A stretch of 64,000 nucleotides of DNA from Flavobacteriaceae bacterium (GCA_018699935.1 JABISF010000034.1:31348-95347); one strand, 5' to 3'. Counted from the first letter of the stretch, positions 1 through 10,212 are shown. Program-made: numbers and translations. The notes: a model not told the origin generated them from the sequence alone.

Positions 1-997
1 AAGTGAATTCAGCACCTTGCGCCATACTTCTGGCAATGTCCGGACCGGAACGAATCCCACTGTCCATCATCAAGGTAATTTTGTCTGAAAATTTTTCTTT
101 TAAATCGCGTAATGCATGTATGGTGGATTGTCCGGCATCCAATTGACGTCCACCGTGATTGGACACTATAATTCCATCAATTCCCAAGGCGATGGCTTTT
201 TCCATATCGGCCTCACTCGCCACCCCTTTCAATACAATTTTTCCTTTCCAAAGGTCCCGTATGGGCTTGATTTTTTCTTCGTTCAAACGTCCATCAAAAG
301 TTTCATCCATGAATTTGCCCAATTGTTTCAAGTCCAAACCTTTGGGCATATAAGGTTTTAATGATTCAAATTCGGGTTGCCCATTGAGGAGCGTTTTTGC
401 TGCCCATTCGGGACGTTTAAATATTTGAATAAAATTGTTGATCGACATTTTTGGAGGCATCGCCAAACCGTTGCGGATGTCGCGAGGACGAAAACCAAAG
501 GTGGGTACATCACTCAACAATACCAAAACGGGATAGGCTGCAGCAGCGGCACGTTTTAACAAATCGTCACGCACTTCGGTTTTTGCTGGATGATACAACT
601 GAAACCAAGCTTTACCCTCGGTAATTTCCCCTATGGTTTCGATGCTACCGGTGGTGACCGTACTCAAAATAAAAGGCAGGTTGTGTTCGTGCGCCGCTCG
701 AGCCAAAATTTCTGGAGCTTTGGGCCACATCAGTCCTTGGAGTCCTACCGGTGCCACCCCAAAAGGGGCGTCATAAGTATGTCCAAAAAGCGTGGTTTTT
801 AAATCTACGGTAATATTGGACTTTAAATATTGTGGAATGAACTCGAGTTCCCGAATCTCTTTGGTGTTTTTTTCTAAATTGACATCTTCATTGCATCCTC
901 CGTCCAAATACTCAAAGGCAAATTTGGGCATTTTACGTGCCGCTTTAGCACGCAAATCCGCTACCGAAGGGTATTTAGAAAGAAAGGAATATGACAT
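1..997 (-). CDS. FMN-dependent alpha-hydroxy-acid oxidase/dehydrogenase (C-terminus cut by window edge)
   Basis: This is a partial gene. The start ATG is at 997 and about 332 codons run off the left edge without a stop. The translation begins MSYSFLSKYPSVADLRAKAA and contains the FMN alpha-hydroxyacid dehydrogenase hallmarks: an APVGLQGL stretch, FQLYHP, and near the edge the SNHGGRQLD motif carrying the catalytic histidine. Family members oxidise L-lactate or related 2-hydroxy acids to 2-keto acids and pass electrons to quinone or O2. The substrate cannot be told here. The gene is divergent from the Tat-exported epimerase-like gene across a 191-bp intergenic region. Family assignment is firm; L-lactate dehydrogenase is only the commonest possibility. 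Confidence 0.88.
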   Translation of the reverse strand, partial: MSYSFLSKYPSVADLRAKAARKMPKFAFEYLDGGCNEDVNLEKNTKEIRELEFIPQYLKSNITVDLKTTLFGHTYDAPFGVAPVGLQGLMWPKAPEILARAAHEHNLPFILSTVTTGSIETIGEITEGKAWFQLYHPAKTEVRDDLLKRAAAAAYPVLVLLSDVPTFGFRPRDIRNGLAMPPKMSINNFIQIFKRPEWAAKTLLNGQPEFESLKPYMPKGLDLKQLGKFMDETFDGRLNEEKIKPIRDLWKGKIVLKGVASEADMEKAIALGIDGIIVSNHGGRQLDAGQSTIHALRDLKEKFSDKITLMMDSGIRSGPDIARSMAQGAEFT

Positions 998-1188
998 GAA
1001 TTGGAATATTTATTTGGTGTTGTAGTTTTAAAACCTAAAAATATAAAAAAAGTGGCCTACCCCCCTTGGTTTTTTATTCAAATTCGACCAAATCTGGATA
1101 AAAATTGATCGAAAATCGAATTTTGATTTTATGCGATAAAATAAATCATTACTTTCATTACTCATTAACGACTAATAAATATTAAACA

Positions 1189-2238
1189 ATGAAAAATAAT
1201 GCGTCTCACTTTTCGAGAAGAAATTTTATAGCTTCCACAGCAACAGTTGCTGCTGGACTTAGCTTAGGGGGTTCAAAAGTTTGGGGAGCTCCCGCTTACA
1301 TTCCCCATTTATTGGAACCCAATTCCAAGATCAACGGAGTACAATTGGGCACCATTACCTACTCCTTTCGATCCTTAAAAGATCAAAGCGCAGAAGCCAC
1401 GCTGCAATATGTATTGGACTGTGGTATCAGTGCTGTTGAATTGATGGGTGATCCCGCAGAGACCTTTGCCGGAAAACCTGAAAACCCTGTAGATCGAAGA
1501 AAATATTACGGTTTAATGCGCGCCGAAAGAGATGGAAAACTCACCGCCGATCAAGAAAAAGAATTCAATGAACTGAAAGCCCAAGGGGAAGATTATGAAA
1601 AACAATTGGAGCGCTGGGACAAGCAGGCGAGCTTGAGTAAAATGGAAACACTGCGCAAAATGTACAATGCCGCTGGAGTTTCCATTTATGCCTACAAACC
1701 CGATCGTTTTTTAAGAAAAGGCAATTCTGATGAAAACATCAACTTTGCCATGCAAGCCGGAAAAATATTGGGGGCTTCTCATGTTACTATAGAACTTCCT
1801 CGCGAAGCCGATTACACCCTAAAATTGGGGAAAATGGCGGAGCAAAACGGTATTTTAGTGGCTTATCACGGGCACGAACAACAACACCCTGAGTGGTGGG
1901 ATGTCGCCTTGGAAAAGTCGCCCAACAATGCGATGAACATGGATTTGGGACATTTTGTAGCTGCCGGAAACTTAGAACCCCTGCAAACCATTCAGCAAAA
2001 GCATCAATGGATCAAAAGTATGCACGTAAAGGATCGTAGAAATCCCGCCAACGGAAAGAGTAATTTGCCTTTTGGTCAAGGGGATACTCCCATCGTAGAG
2101 GCTTTACAATTGATGCGCAACCAAAAATATACGTTTCCAGCCACCATCGAATACGAATACGAAACCCCCGAAGGTTCGGATGTGATTTCGGAAATCAAAA
2201 AATGTGTTGCCTATTGCAAAAATGCATTAGAATCATAA
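1189..2238 (+). CDS. Tat-exported sugar phosphate isomerase/epimerase family protein
   Basis: This is a 349-aa xylose-isomerase-like TIM barrel protein. The N-terminus carries a twin-arginine signal (SRRNFIAST, R10-R11) followed by a hydrophobic Ala/Gly-rich segment ending near WGAPA, so export of a folded, probably metal-bound protein to the periplasm is predicted. Barrel residues typical of the AP_endonuc_2 fold are visible: an IELP strand glutamate, YHGHEQ, NMDLGHF, HVKDRR and a C-terminal IEYEYE. In Bacteroidota such proteins act on sugars or inositols, often next to oxidoreductases. Residues about 95-135 form a charged insertion. It converges on the GH31 gene. The precise substrate is unknown. 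Confidence 0.85.
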   Translation: MKNNASHFSRRNFIASTATVAAGLSLGGSKVWGAPAYIPHLLEPNSKINGVQLGTITYSFRSLKDQSAEATLQYVLDCGISAVELMGDPAETFAGKPENPVDRRKYYGLMRAERDGKLTADQEKEFNELKAQGEDYEKQLERWDKQASLSKMETLRKMYNAAGVSIYAYKPDRFLRKGNSDENINFAMQAGKILGASHVTIELPREADYTLKLGKMAEQNGILVAYHGHEQQHPEWWDVALEKSPNNAMNMDLGHFVAAGNLEPLQTIQQKHQWIKSMHVKDRRNPANGKSNLPFGQGDTPIVEALQLMRNQKYTFPATIEYEYETPEGSDVISEIKKCVAYCKNALES

Positions 2239-2272
2239 CCCCAATGGTCGACAGGATTGAAATCTTAGCTTT

Positions 2273-4666
2273 TTATTTAAGCTGCATCCAACTGAAATCG
2301 CTGTGAATTTTCAGCGATTTGGTGGAAGGATTCCAATCCAGGTCGGTCAGTTTTGATTTTTTCCCGTCCAGGTTAATACTTTTAGGCTCAAAAGGAAGTC
2401 CCACAAATTTCATTGTATACGTATGATGTTTGCTGGTGTATTTTCCTTCCATATGTTGTTGAAGGTGTAACTCCTTTTCATTTCCAATCAATTTGATGGA
2501 GCGCAACAAATATTTTCCTTTGGTATAGTCATACCCATCGTTGCTATCCTCAAAAATCATGGATTTTTCAGTACCTTCTTTGAAATACACATCGAGTTTC
2601 AAATCGTCTATTTGCTTCTCCCCCACATATTGTTGAATCGGATATTTTGGAATGATCGATCCCGCTTTGATAAACAACGGCATCTGATCGATGGGAGCAT
2701 CCACCCATAATTCACGTCCGCCAGCCATTTGAGCATCGCTCCACATATTATACCAATCTCCTTTGGGTAAATAGATTCTACGTCCATTAACATTGGGTTC
2801 CTGTATGGGACACACCAAGATTTGGTTTCCAAAAACAAATTCATCGGAACGGTAGTGTGTTTGCGGATCTTCTTGATCAAAATAAACCAACGGCTTGATC
2901 AATGGGGTTCCATTTTTAAAATAATCATAAAACATGGAATAGATATACGGCAGTAATTGGTAGCGTAATTCTACAAATTTTCGGGTGATGTCCAGCACTT
3001 CCGGACCAAAGGCCCAAGGCTCTTGGTCGCCGTGATGTCCCGAAGAATGAACGCGACAAAAGGGATGGAATACACCCAGTTGAATCCAACGGGTGAAGAG
3101 TTCACCAGAGGGTTGCTCGGCAAACCCGCCAATATCGGTTCCGGCAAAGCCCATTCCACTGATGGAAAGGCGTTGAATTTGCACATTGGCCAACCACAGA
3201 TGTTCCCAAGAAGCCACATTGTCGCCCGTCCAAGAGGAAGTATAGCGTTGTCCTCCCGAATAATTGGCACGGGTGATGACAAAAGGGCGTTTGGGATAGG
3301 CGTGTTTTTTTACACCTTCATAGGTGGCGCGCGTCATTTGCATTCCATAAATATTGTGCGCTTTTCGATGGCTACAACGGTTGCCATCATAATCATGCCG
3401 TACATCGTTGGGAAAGGTTTTGTTGGGCACCTCCATCACAGCGGGTTCGTTCATGTCGTTCCAAACTCCGTGTACACCAATGTCGTGCATCAATTCTTGA
3501 AACAAGTCGGCCCACCAAGCGCGCACTTCTGGATTGGTAAAGTCCGGGAAATAACATTCGCCGGGCCAAACCTTTCCTTTCATATAGGAACCATCGGCGC
3601 GTTTGCAAAAATAATCTTTCTCCAAAGCCTCTTTAAAAACCTCATACTCATTGTCCACTTTGATTCCCGGATCAATAATTACTATGGTTTTAAAACCGTC
3701 TTTTTTCAGTTCATCCACCATTCTTTTGGGGTCAGGAAAATAGTCTTTGTTCCAAGTAAAACATCGAAAACCTTCCATATAATCGATGTCCAAATAGATG
3801 GCATCGCAAGGAAAATTGAGGGTTCTAAATTTGGAGGTAATCTCTTTTACTTTGGCTTCTGGATAATAACTCCACTTGCACTGGTGATAACCCAACGCCC
3901 AAAGGGGTGGTAGTTCGGGTTTTCCCGTAAGATCGGTATAGGTTGTAACCACATCTGCCATTTTTGGTCCGTAGATGAAATAATAATTCATTTCGCCTCC
4001 GTCTGCCCAAAAGCTGGAAACGTTTCTTCTTTCATGACAGAAATCAAAATGAGTTTTGAAGGTATTGTCAAAAAAGACTCCATAAGCAGATTGCTTGTTT
4101 AGGGCTATATAAAAAGGAACCGTTTTATAGACCTCATCCAAATCTTTACCGTAAGCATATTGATCGGTATTCCAATTGGAAACTCTTTTTCCTTTGAGGT
4201 TAAAACTTGTAGGCTTGTCACCCAAACCGTAAAAACATTCTCCTTCGGGGGAATGCTTACTCATTTTTACATAGTTTCCGCCGTGTTCGAAAGTCTCTTC
4301 CCAATGAAACCCAAGTTCATCCTCAAGAATCAGACTGCCATCGAGTTCATAGATGCCCACGCGCAAATCTTTTTTGGAAACTTTGCACTGTACCTTACTG
4401 GTAGTGATGATCACTACATCTTCCTGATCTTCAAGATTTAATTCATTGTAGCCATGAGGGTGATCGTCGATGGCATAGGAAAAATCTTTTTCAAAATACC
4501 CCTCGGGGGCATAACGAAACCGCAGTATGCTGTCACGAATGACTTCGATCATGAGCTTTACCCCATTTTCAGCAGTGAATTCAATTATATTGGATGATTT
4601 TTTAAAGTTTTTTAAGGCCGTTGGAAATAGATTTCCTTTATACTCTAATTCGGTATTTGTAATCAT
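2273..4666 (-). CDS. GH31 family alpha-glucosidase
   Basis: This 797-aa enzyme has the GH31 catalytic signatures. The nucleophile Asp is in WNDMNEP (about D404) and the acid/base Asp is in WTGDN (about D482). Upstream lie the GH31 N-terminal beta-sandwich and a GLGDKP motif. No signal peptide is seen, so a cytoplasmic role trimming alpha-glucosides or maltodextrins fits. It is the last gene of the glycogen operon, 15 bp after the glgB stop, which supports a role in glycogen or maltodextrin turnover. Length is normal for the family. Substrate preference (alpha-1,4 glucoside versus another alpha-linkage) is inferred from context only. Confidence 0.92.
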   Translation of the reverse strand: MITNTELEYKGNLFPTALKNFKKSSNIIEFTAENGVKLMIEVIRDSILRFRYAPEGYFEKDFSYAIDDHPHGYNELNLEDQEDVVIITTSKVQCKVSKKDLRVGIYELDGSLILEDELGFHWEETFEHGGNYVKMSKHSPEGECFYGLGDKPTSFNLKGKRVSNWNTDQYAYGKDLDEVYKTVPFYIALNKQSAYGVFFDNTFKTHFDFCHERRNVSSFWADGGEMNYYFIYGPKMADVVTTYTDLTGKPELPPLWALGYHQCKWSYYPEAKVKEITSKFRTLNFPCDAIYLDIDYMEGFRCFTWNKDYFPDPKRMVDELKKDGFKTIVIIDPGIKVDNEYEVFKEALEKDYFCKRADGSYMKGKVWPGECYFPDFTNPEVRAWWADLFQELMHDIGVHGVWNDMNEPAVMEVPNKTFPNDVRHDYDGNRCSHRKAHNIYGMQMTRATYEGVKKHAYPKRPFVITRANYSGGQRYTSSWTGDNVASWEHLWLANVQIQRLSISGMGFAGTDIGGFAEQPSGELFTRWIQLGVFHPFCRVHSSGHHGDQEPWAFGPEVLDITRKFVELRYQLLPYIYSMFYDYFKNGTPLIKPLVYFDQEDPQTHYRSDEFVFGNQILVCPIQEPNVNGRRIYLPKGDWYNMWSDAQMAGGRELWVDAPIDQMPLFIKAGSIIPKYPIQQYVGEKQIDDLKLDVYFKEGTEKSMIFEDSNDGYDYTKGKYLLRSIKLIGNEKELHLQQHMEGKYTSKHHTYTMKFVGLPFEPKSINLDGKKSKLTDLDWNPSTKSLKIHSDFSWMQLK

Positions 4667-4681
4667 GTACTTATGGTCGTA

Positions 4682-6598
4682 TTAAAAAATTAGTTTGTAA
4701 ACGTGAATTCCCAAAGGGGGAATCTCTAATGAAACAGAGGCTTTTTGATTATGCGCCGGGCTGTTTTGAATCTCTATAATTTCGGCATAGTTGATTTTTG
4801 ATCCTCCGTATTTTTCGGCATCAGAATTAAAAATCAATTGGAGCTGTTTTCCTTTGGGTACGCCCAAAGTATAGTCTTCCATATGCCGTGGAGTTCCATT
4901 CATCACCACGATCAATTGTTCTTTTTTGTTTTTCCCTTTTCGGATATAACTTAAAACCGCATTTTGATGGTCTTGAAAGTCTATCCATTCAAAACCTGCC
5001 GCCGTAAATTGTAATTCATAAAGGGCTTTTTCACTTTTGTATAGTTGGTTTAAATCTTGAATCAGCTTTTGAATTCCTTTGTGATAATCGTACTGCAACA
5101 AATGCCAATTCAAACTGGATTGAAAATTCCACTCTTCGCTTTGTCCAAATTCACCTCCCATAAAGAGTAATTTGGTTCCGGGATGTGTAAACATATAGGC
5201 ATACATCAAACGCAAATTGGCAAAACGCTGCCATTCATCTCCGGGCATTCTTCCCAACAATGACTGCTTTCCATAGACCACTTCATCGTGACTGAGTGGC
5301 AACATAAAGTTTTCGGAAAAGGCATACGTCATGCTGAAAGTGATGTCGTTTTGGTGGTAGGAACGGTAGATGGGGTCTTTTTTAAAATACTCCAACGTAT
5401 CATGCATCCATCCCATCATCCATTTCATCCCAAATCCTAAGCCGCCAATATCGGTGGGTTTTGAAACCATAGGAAAAGAAGTCGATTCTTCGGCTATGGT
5501 TTGTATTCCGTCAAAAGTGGAATAGAGATAATAATTCAATTCTTTGAGAAAAGAAATGGCTGCCAAATTCTCTCTTCCCCCAAACTCATTAGGCTCCCAT
5601 TCTCCGTCTTCGCGAGAATAATCGAGATATAAAATAGAAGCCACGGCATCTACCCGCAACCCATCGATATGATACTGATCGCACCAAAATGCGGCATTGC
5701 TGATTAAAAAGGAGCGTACTTCTGCACGTTCATAATTAAAAATCAAACTTTTCCAATCGGGATGATATCCTTTTTTGATATCGGGATGTTCATAAACACA
5801 GGACCCATCAAAATTTCCCAAACCGTGTGCGTCCGCTGGAAAATGCGAAGGCACCCAATCCAAAATGACGGCAATATCAGCCTGGTGAAATGCGTCCACC
5901 AAAGCGGCAAAAGCCTCGGGATTTCCAAAGCGACTGCTGGGTGCAAAATAGCCCGTGATTTGATAACCCCAGGAGGGATCGTAGGGAAATTCCATAATCG
6001 GCATCAATTCCACATGCGTAAAACCCATTTCAGCTACATAACGCACCAATTGATCCGCCAATTCTTCATAACTTAAAAAACGATTTTCTTCTACATTGCG
6101 TTTCCACGAAGACAAATGCACTTCGTACACCGAATTGGGTTGATCCAAACGGTTTACTTTGGCTCTTTTTTTCAACCATTTTTGATCCTTCCAACGGTAG
6201 TTGGGTTGGTGAACAATGGAGGCAGTATTGGGAGGATTTTCGCAATACATAGCAAAAGGGTCCGCTTTTTCAATACGACGGTCGTCGATATTCGATTGGA
6301 TGCTGTATTTGTATTTGGTTCCGGATTTTACTTTTGGAATAAAACCTTCCCAGATGCCACTTTCGTCCCATCGCACTTGAAGCGGATGTTCTCCTTCAAT
6401 CCAATAATTGAAATCTCCCACCACAGAAACCGCTTTGGCAGCAGGTGCCCAAACGGCAAAATAAATTCCTTCTTCCCCTTCTACTTTCATCGGATGCGCT
6501 CCGAATTTTTCATAGAGTTTATAGTGCTTTCCGGACTTGAACAAAGCAATGTCAAAATCGGTAAATCGCGAAAAGGTTTTTACAGCCTGTTTCATCAT
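4682..6598 (-). CDS. glgB: 1,4-alpha-glucan branching enzyme GlgB
   Basis: This 638-aa GH13 enzyme introduces alpha-1,6 branches into alpha-1,4-glucan. An N-terminal CBM48-type module is seen (AVSVVGDFNYW). The (beta/alpha)8 domain follows with DWVPSHFP, the nucleophile Asp in DGLRVDAV (about D317), the acid/base Glu in AEEST (about E370) and LSHDEV, and then a C-terminal beta domain. Two adjacent ATG codons open the gene; the first is annotated. It lies between maltokinase and GH31 in a single minus-strand operon. Branching is the last step of the GlgE pathway that the neighbours encode. Confidence 0.95.
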   Translation of the reverse strand: MMKQAVKTFSRFTDFDIALFKSGKHYKLYEKFGAHPMKVEGEEGIYFAVWAPAAKAVSVVGDFNYWIEGEHPLQVRWDESGIWEGFIPKVKSGTKYKYSIQSNIDDRRIEKADPFAMYCENPPNTASIVHQPNYRWKDQKWLKKRAKVNRLDQPNSVYEVHLSSWKRNVEENRFLSYEELADQLVRYVAEMGFTHVELMPIMEFPYDPSWGYQITGYFAPSSRFGNPEAFAALVDAFHQADIAVILDWVPSHFPADAHGLGNFDGSCVYEHPDIKKGYHPDWKSLIFNYERAEVRSFLISNAAFWCDQYHIDGLRVDAVASILYLDYSREDGEWEPNEFGGRENLAAISFLKELNYYLYSTFDGIQTIAEESTSFPMVSKPTDIGGLGFGMKWMMGWMHDTLEYFKKDPIYRSYHQNDITFSMTYAFSENFMLPLSHDEVVYGKQSLLGRMPGDEWQRFANLRLMYAYMFTHPGTKLLFMGGEFGQSEEWNFQSSLNWHLLQYDYHKGIQKLIQDLNQLYKSEKALYELQFTAAGFEWIDFQDHQNAVLSYIRKGKNKKEQLIVVMNGTPRHMEDYTLGVPKGKQLQLIFNSDAEKYGGSKINYAEIIEIQNSPAHNQKASVSLEIPPLGIHVYKLIF

Positions 6599-6649
6599 TT
6601 TTTTTTGTTTTGTTTCAAGTTGTTTTCATGTTCTTGTCCACAACTTTTT

Positions 6650-8245
6650 TTATTGGTGGTTCAATATACGGAGAATCCCCTTTAGGGGAATCATCGCCCA
6701 CTGGGGTCGGGAATTCATTTCATAACCTAATTCATAGACTGCCTTTTCAAGAAGAAAATATTTTAGAAGAAATAAAATTTCTGACTGATACCCAATATTT
6801 AAATTTTTTGATTCCACTTTATTGATATAGGTTTCTAAAAAAACCCCGATCAAATAGCGATAAAGGCGTTCCCCCAATTCAAAACGGGTTTTTTCGTCTG
6901 CCTTAAACTGTTCTTTTTTGGTCAATAGCACCGAATAGATGGCATAGTGAAAAGAACGGAACATGCCCGCTACATCTTTGAGTGGGGTTTGTTTCACTTT
7001 TCGGTCGCGAATGGTACTTTCGGGTTCGCCTTCAAAATCCAGGATGTAAAAATCGCCATCGGTGACCAAAACTTGCCCCAAATGATAGTCTCCGTGCACC
7101 CGAATCCGCTCGCTTTTTAATGCCGTCCAATCAAAATCCACAAAACGCTTTCGGACAATTTTTTTGGAGTCCAAAAAAGTTCGCGCCATGGACAGTGTTG
7201 CCTCGTCCAGTTTGTGTAAATTATTTTCAATGGTATTGAGGCGATTTTGAAATTGATAGAGCATCCGGTTTTTTAACCAAACACTGTAATCGCCATTGTA
7301 ATGCGTCGGCGTAAAGGCGGTGTCTTGTGAATCGCTGCCCAAACAAATGTGCATTTCGGCGGTTCGCAGGGCCAGTTTCTCTACTTTCAGAAAAAGGTTT
7401 AAACCCACCCAATCGATGATTTCTGCAGGAATTTGTTGAATCTTTATCCGTTCATACAGCGGGGTGTCTGGAAGATTTTGGAGTTTTAATTTTTTTTGAT
7501 CAAAGGTTTTGAACAATTGCTCAATTTCTTTCAAAAAATAAACCCACGCATCCCCTTGATTGGGAATCAATTCTTGCATCAAGCCCAAGGTGATGACTTC
7601 TTTTTCTTCGTCTAAAATATTGATACTGCCCACATAGGCAGGAGTGTTTTTAAACTGTTGCTTTTCCGTCAAAAAACGGTTGATTTCATAATCTGGGTTG
7701 CTGTTGAGATAGATGCGTCGGAAAAATTTTAATACATATTTTTCATTAAAGACAATGGAGGTATTGCTTTGCTCCGCTCCCAAAAATCGTGATGTATCGT
7801 ATTTGATCATTCCCGCCAGCTCCGACTTGTGAAAAATAATATTGGGCAGAGCGGTGCGATTTTTTTCGACGATGTGCTCAAACAATAATTTTCTAAAATC
7901 TTCAATATGGAGCGCATCCACCAAATAGCCAACTTGTTTGTTGAATTTTGCCGGGGCAATTAAGGTATTGGTTTCTATCTCTTCATGATGAATAAAACCA
8001 ATTGGAATAAAATAATTCTGAAAAAAAGCTTCCTTAAAATTGACTTCAATCAGAACGCCATAAAAATGATTCCTTTTGGAATTGAGTTTAATATGGCGAA
8101 TAATTTCGATGTATTTCAGCGTACTGGCTTTGCCAGCATACCAACGTTTTTTTAAAATATAACGCTCTAAAATCTCGGAAGCAAAGGTTTTGACAAAGTC
8201 TTCATTTTCAAATGCTTTTGTCCAGTCCACTGAAAATTCGTACAT
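6650..8245 (-). CDS. mak: Maltokinase-like protein (free-standing, not fused to TreS)
   Basis: The protein resembles the maltokinase part of TreS-Mak fusions. It has an N-terminal cap with KKRWYAGKA and a C-terminal aminoglycoside-kinase-like core with RVHGDYHLGQVL (catalytic loop) followed by YILDFEGEPE (metal-binding Asp). Maltokinase phosphorylates maltose to maltose-1-phosphate, the GlgE donor. The reading frame stays open upstream to a TTG at 8266, only 5 bp from the glgE stop. The ATG at 8245 (MYEFSVDW, 531 aa) is preferred because it lies closer to the conserved cap, but this is not proved. No trehalose synthase domain precedes it; GlgE takes that place. Confidence 0.85.
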   Translation of the reverse strand: MYEFSVDWTKAFENEDFVKTFASEILERYILKKRWYAGKASTLKYIEIIRHIKLNSKRNHFYGVLIEVNFKEAFFQNYFIPIGFIHHEEIETNTLIAPAKFNKQVGYLVDALHIEDFRKLLFEHIVEKNRTALPNIIFHKSELAGMIKYDTSRFLGAEQSNTSIVFNEKYVLKFFRRIYLNSNPDYEINRFLTEKQQFKNTPAYVGSINILDEEKEVITLGLMQELIPNQGDAWVYFLKEIEQLFKTFDQKKLKLQNLPDTPLYERIKIQQIPAEIIDWVGLNLFLKVEKLALRTAEMHICLGSDSQDTAFTPTHYNGDYSVWLKNRMLYQFQNRLNTIENNLHKLDEATLSMARTFLDSKKIVRKRFVDFDWTALKSERIRVHGDYHLGQVLVTDGDFYILDFEGEPESTIRDRKVKQTPLKDVAGMFRSFHYAIYSVLLTKKEQFKADEKTRFELGERLYRYLIGVFLETYINKVESKNLNIGYQSEILFLLKYFLLEKAVYELGYEMNSRPQWAMIPLKGILRILNHQ

Positions 8246-8271
8246 GTCTGCCGGGGGTGCTTCCAAGGGAT

Positions 8272-10212
8272 TTAAATTTTTATTTTAAACAAATGAAACG
8301 GCAAGGCCGGATGCAGTTCAACAAAATTATGGGTACCTCGCCAATGATAACTATTCCCCGTGATTTGATCTTCTACCGTATATTCCACATCTGTGGGAAG
8401 TCCCAATGCCTCCAAAGGAATATATAATTGATCATTTTGAGTGTAGTAAGGATCTAAATTTACCGCCATCAAACTGAGGCAGGTCTGTGCATCATCATAT
8501 TTGAGATAGGCCAAAATATTTTCGTTGGCATTTTGACAAAAACGAATATTATTGGTTTGTTGCAGCGAAGGCAATTGTTTTCTTGCCTCATTAATTTTAC
8601 CAATAATACGCATCAATTTATTTTCTGCTTCCCAATCCCAATCCCGAATTTGATATTTTTCGGAGTCCAGATATTCTTCTTTGCCGGGAATGGCATCGGA
8701 AGTCATAAATTCGTAAATAGGTCCATAAATTCCGGTATTAGAACTCAAGGTGGCCGCTAAAAAATAGCGACTCATATGCAATGCCTCATTGGCTCCTTGC
8801 AAATGAAAAGGATTGATGTCCGGCGTGTTGGGCCAAAAATTGGGCCGGAAAAACTCTTTGAGTTGGGTCTTACTCAATTCTTCCACATAGCCTTGCAATT
8901 CTTCTTTTCGATTGCGCCAAGTAAAATAGGAATAGGACTGTGTAAATCCTTGTTTTGCGAGTTGATACATGATGGCGGGTCGGGAAAAAGCCTCTGACAA
9001 GAACAAGACTTCGGGATGTTTGGCGCGCACCTCGGCCATGAGCCAACCCCAAAAATGAAAAGGTTTGGTGTGCGGATTGTCCACTCTGTACACTTTGATT
9101 CCGGCCGTTTCTATCCAATACAACGTAATTTCCAACAACGCGTCCCACAGCGGATTCCAAGCTTCCGTATCAAAATAAATGGGAAGGATGTCTTGGTATT
9201 TTTTGGGAGGATTTTCGGCGTATTGAATACTTCCGTCCGGACGCCATTTGAACCATTCCGGATGTTCTTTTACCAAAGGATGATCGGGTGCCATTTGAAA
9301 CGCCAAATCCATCGCAATTTCAATTCCGTAGTGTTGGGCTTCTTGAACCAAAGCTGTGAATTGCTCCAAATTTCCCAATGCGGGATGGAGGGAACGGTGT
9401 CCACCTAGCTTCGAACCAATACCCCAAGGAGATCCCACATCATCGGATTGGGCTTCCGTAGCATTGTTTTTTCCTTTGCGATTGATCTCGCCTATGGGAT
9501 GAATGGGAGGGAAATAGAGCGTATCAAAACCCATGTTCGCCACCCGAGGCAATAATTTTTTACAGTCTTCAAAAGTCCCATGGACGCCCGATTCCGATGC
9601 CGATGAGCGAGGAAAAAACTCATACCAAGTACTGAAAAGTGCTTTTTTGCGCTCTACAAGAATTCCTTGGACAAGACTTTTGGTGACTAATTTTTTTAGG
9701 GGATACGTTTTAAAAAAAGCTTCCATAGAGGGATCAAAAAGTGTTTTTGATGCTGCCCCTTGGGTTGCTCGGTCTTGAAGTTCTGCAGCAATTTTTTCCC
9801 AAGCCGCCTTCTTTTTTACTTTGTGAGCCGCTAGACATTGTTCAATGTACAAAGCCCCCTCTAAAAGTTCGGAATAAACCTCTTGTTGGGCTTCCAATTT
9901 TTTTTGTGTGCCGTAAAGCCACGTAAGGGGTTCGTCCACCCATGCTTCTAAATGAAAATGATAGTTGCCCAATTCGGTCACCTTAAAATCGGCTTGCCAA
10001 CGATCGTTGGGCAAGGATTCCATGGAAACGACCTCTTTTTGTTGGGAACTGTTGTGGGTAAAAATCAATTCGGCACTCAAGTGATCATGGCCGTCAGAGA
10101 AGATGTCTGCTTCCACATGAACACTTTGCCCTTGAACCCTTTTTAATTGAAAAATACCCCCGTCAATAACGGGGGTAAGATGTTCAATAATAACTCTATT
10201 TTGATTTCGCAT
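8272..10212 (-). CDS. glgE: Alpha-1,4-glucan:maltose-1-phosphate maltosyltransferase GlgE
   Basis: This 646-aa GH13_3 enzyme transfers maltosyl units from alpha-maltose-1-phosphate to the non-reducing end of an alpha-1,4-glucan. Diagnostic motifs are EIAMDLAFQMAPDHP, the nucleophile in YRVDNPHTKP (about D378), the acid/base in LSEAF (about E407) and GIYGPIYEF. The N-terminal beta-sandwich and C-terminal domain give the usual family length. The operon order CBM48 protein - glgE - mak - glgB - GH31 supports the assignment strongly, and glgM-like and glgC genes lie 13 kb to the right. Mistaking it for a generic alpha-amylase is unlikely because of the RVDNPHTKP and NPPKKYQDI signatures. Confidence 0.96.
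   Translation of the reverse strand: MRNQNRVIIEHLTPVIDGGIFQLKRVQGQSVHVEADIFSDGHDHLSAELIFTHNSSQQKEVVSMESLPNDRWQADFKVTELGNYHFHLEAWVDEPLTWLYGTQKKLEAQQEVYSELLEGALYIEQCLAAHKVKKKAAWEKIAAELQDRATQGAASKTLFDPSMEAFFKTYPLKKLVTKSLVQGILVERKKALFSTWYEFFPRSSASESGVHGTFEDCKKLLPRVANMGFDTLYFPPIHPIGEINRKGKNNATEAQSDDVGSPWGIGSKLGGHRSLHPALGNLEQFTALVQEAQHYGIEIAMDLAFQMAPDHPLVKEHPEWFKWRPDGSIQYAENPPKKYQDILPIYFDTEAWNPLWDALLEITLYWIETAGIKVYRVDNPHTKPFHFWGWLMAEVRAKHPEVLFLSEAFSRPAIMYQLAKQGFTQSYSYFTWRNRKEELQGYVEELSKTQLKEFFRPNFWPNTPDINPFHLQGANEALHMSRYFLAATLSSNTGIYGPIYEFMTSDAIPGKEEYLDSEKYQIRDWDWEAENKLMRIIGKINEARKQLPSLQQTNNIRFCQNANENILAYLKYDDAQTCLSLMAVNLDPYYTQNDQLYIPLEALGLPTDVEYTVEDQITGNSYHWRGTHNFVELHPALPFHLFKIKI

Noticed and set aside
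3023..3913. Long open frame (296 codons) on the plus strand opposite the GH31 gene
   Set aside because: It is antisense to a clear GH31 enzyme with intact catalytic motifs, and its translation shows no domain. It is a shadow frame.
6116..6685. Plus-strand frame of 189 codons opposite glgB
   Set aside because: The minus strand encodes conserved GlgB N-terminal sequence here; the plus-strand product is low-complexity Phe-rich and unlike any family known to me.
8246..8266. TTG start of the maltokinase
   Set aside because: An ATG seven codons downstream still keeps the full conserved cap domain. The TTG start cannot be excluded but is less likely.
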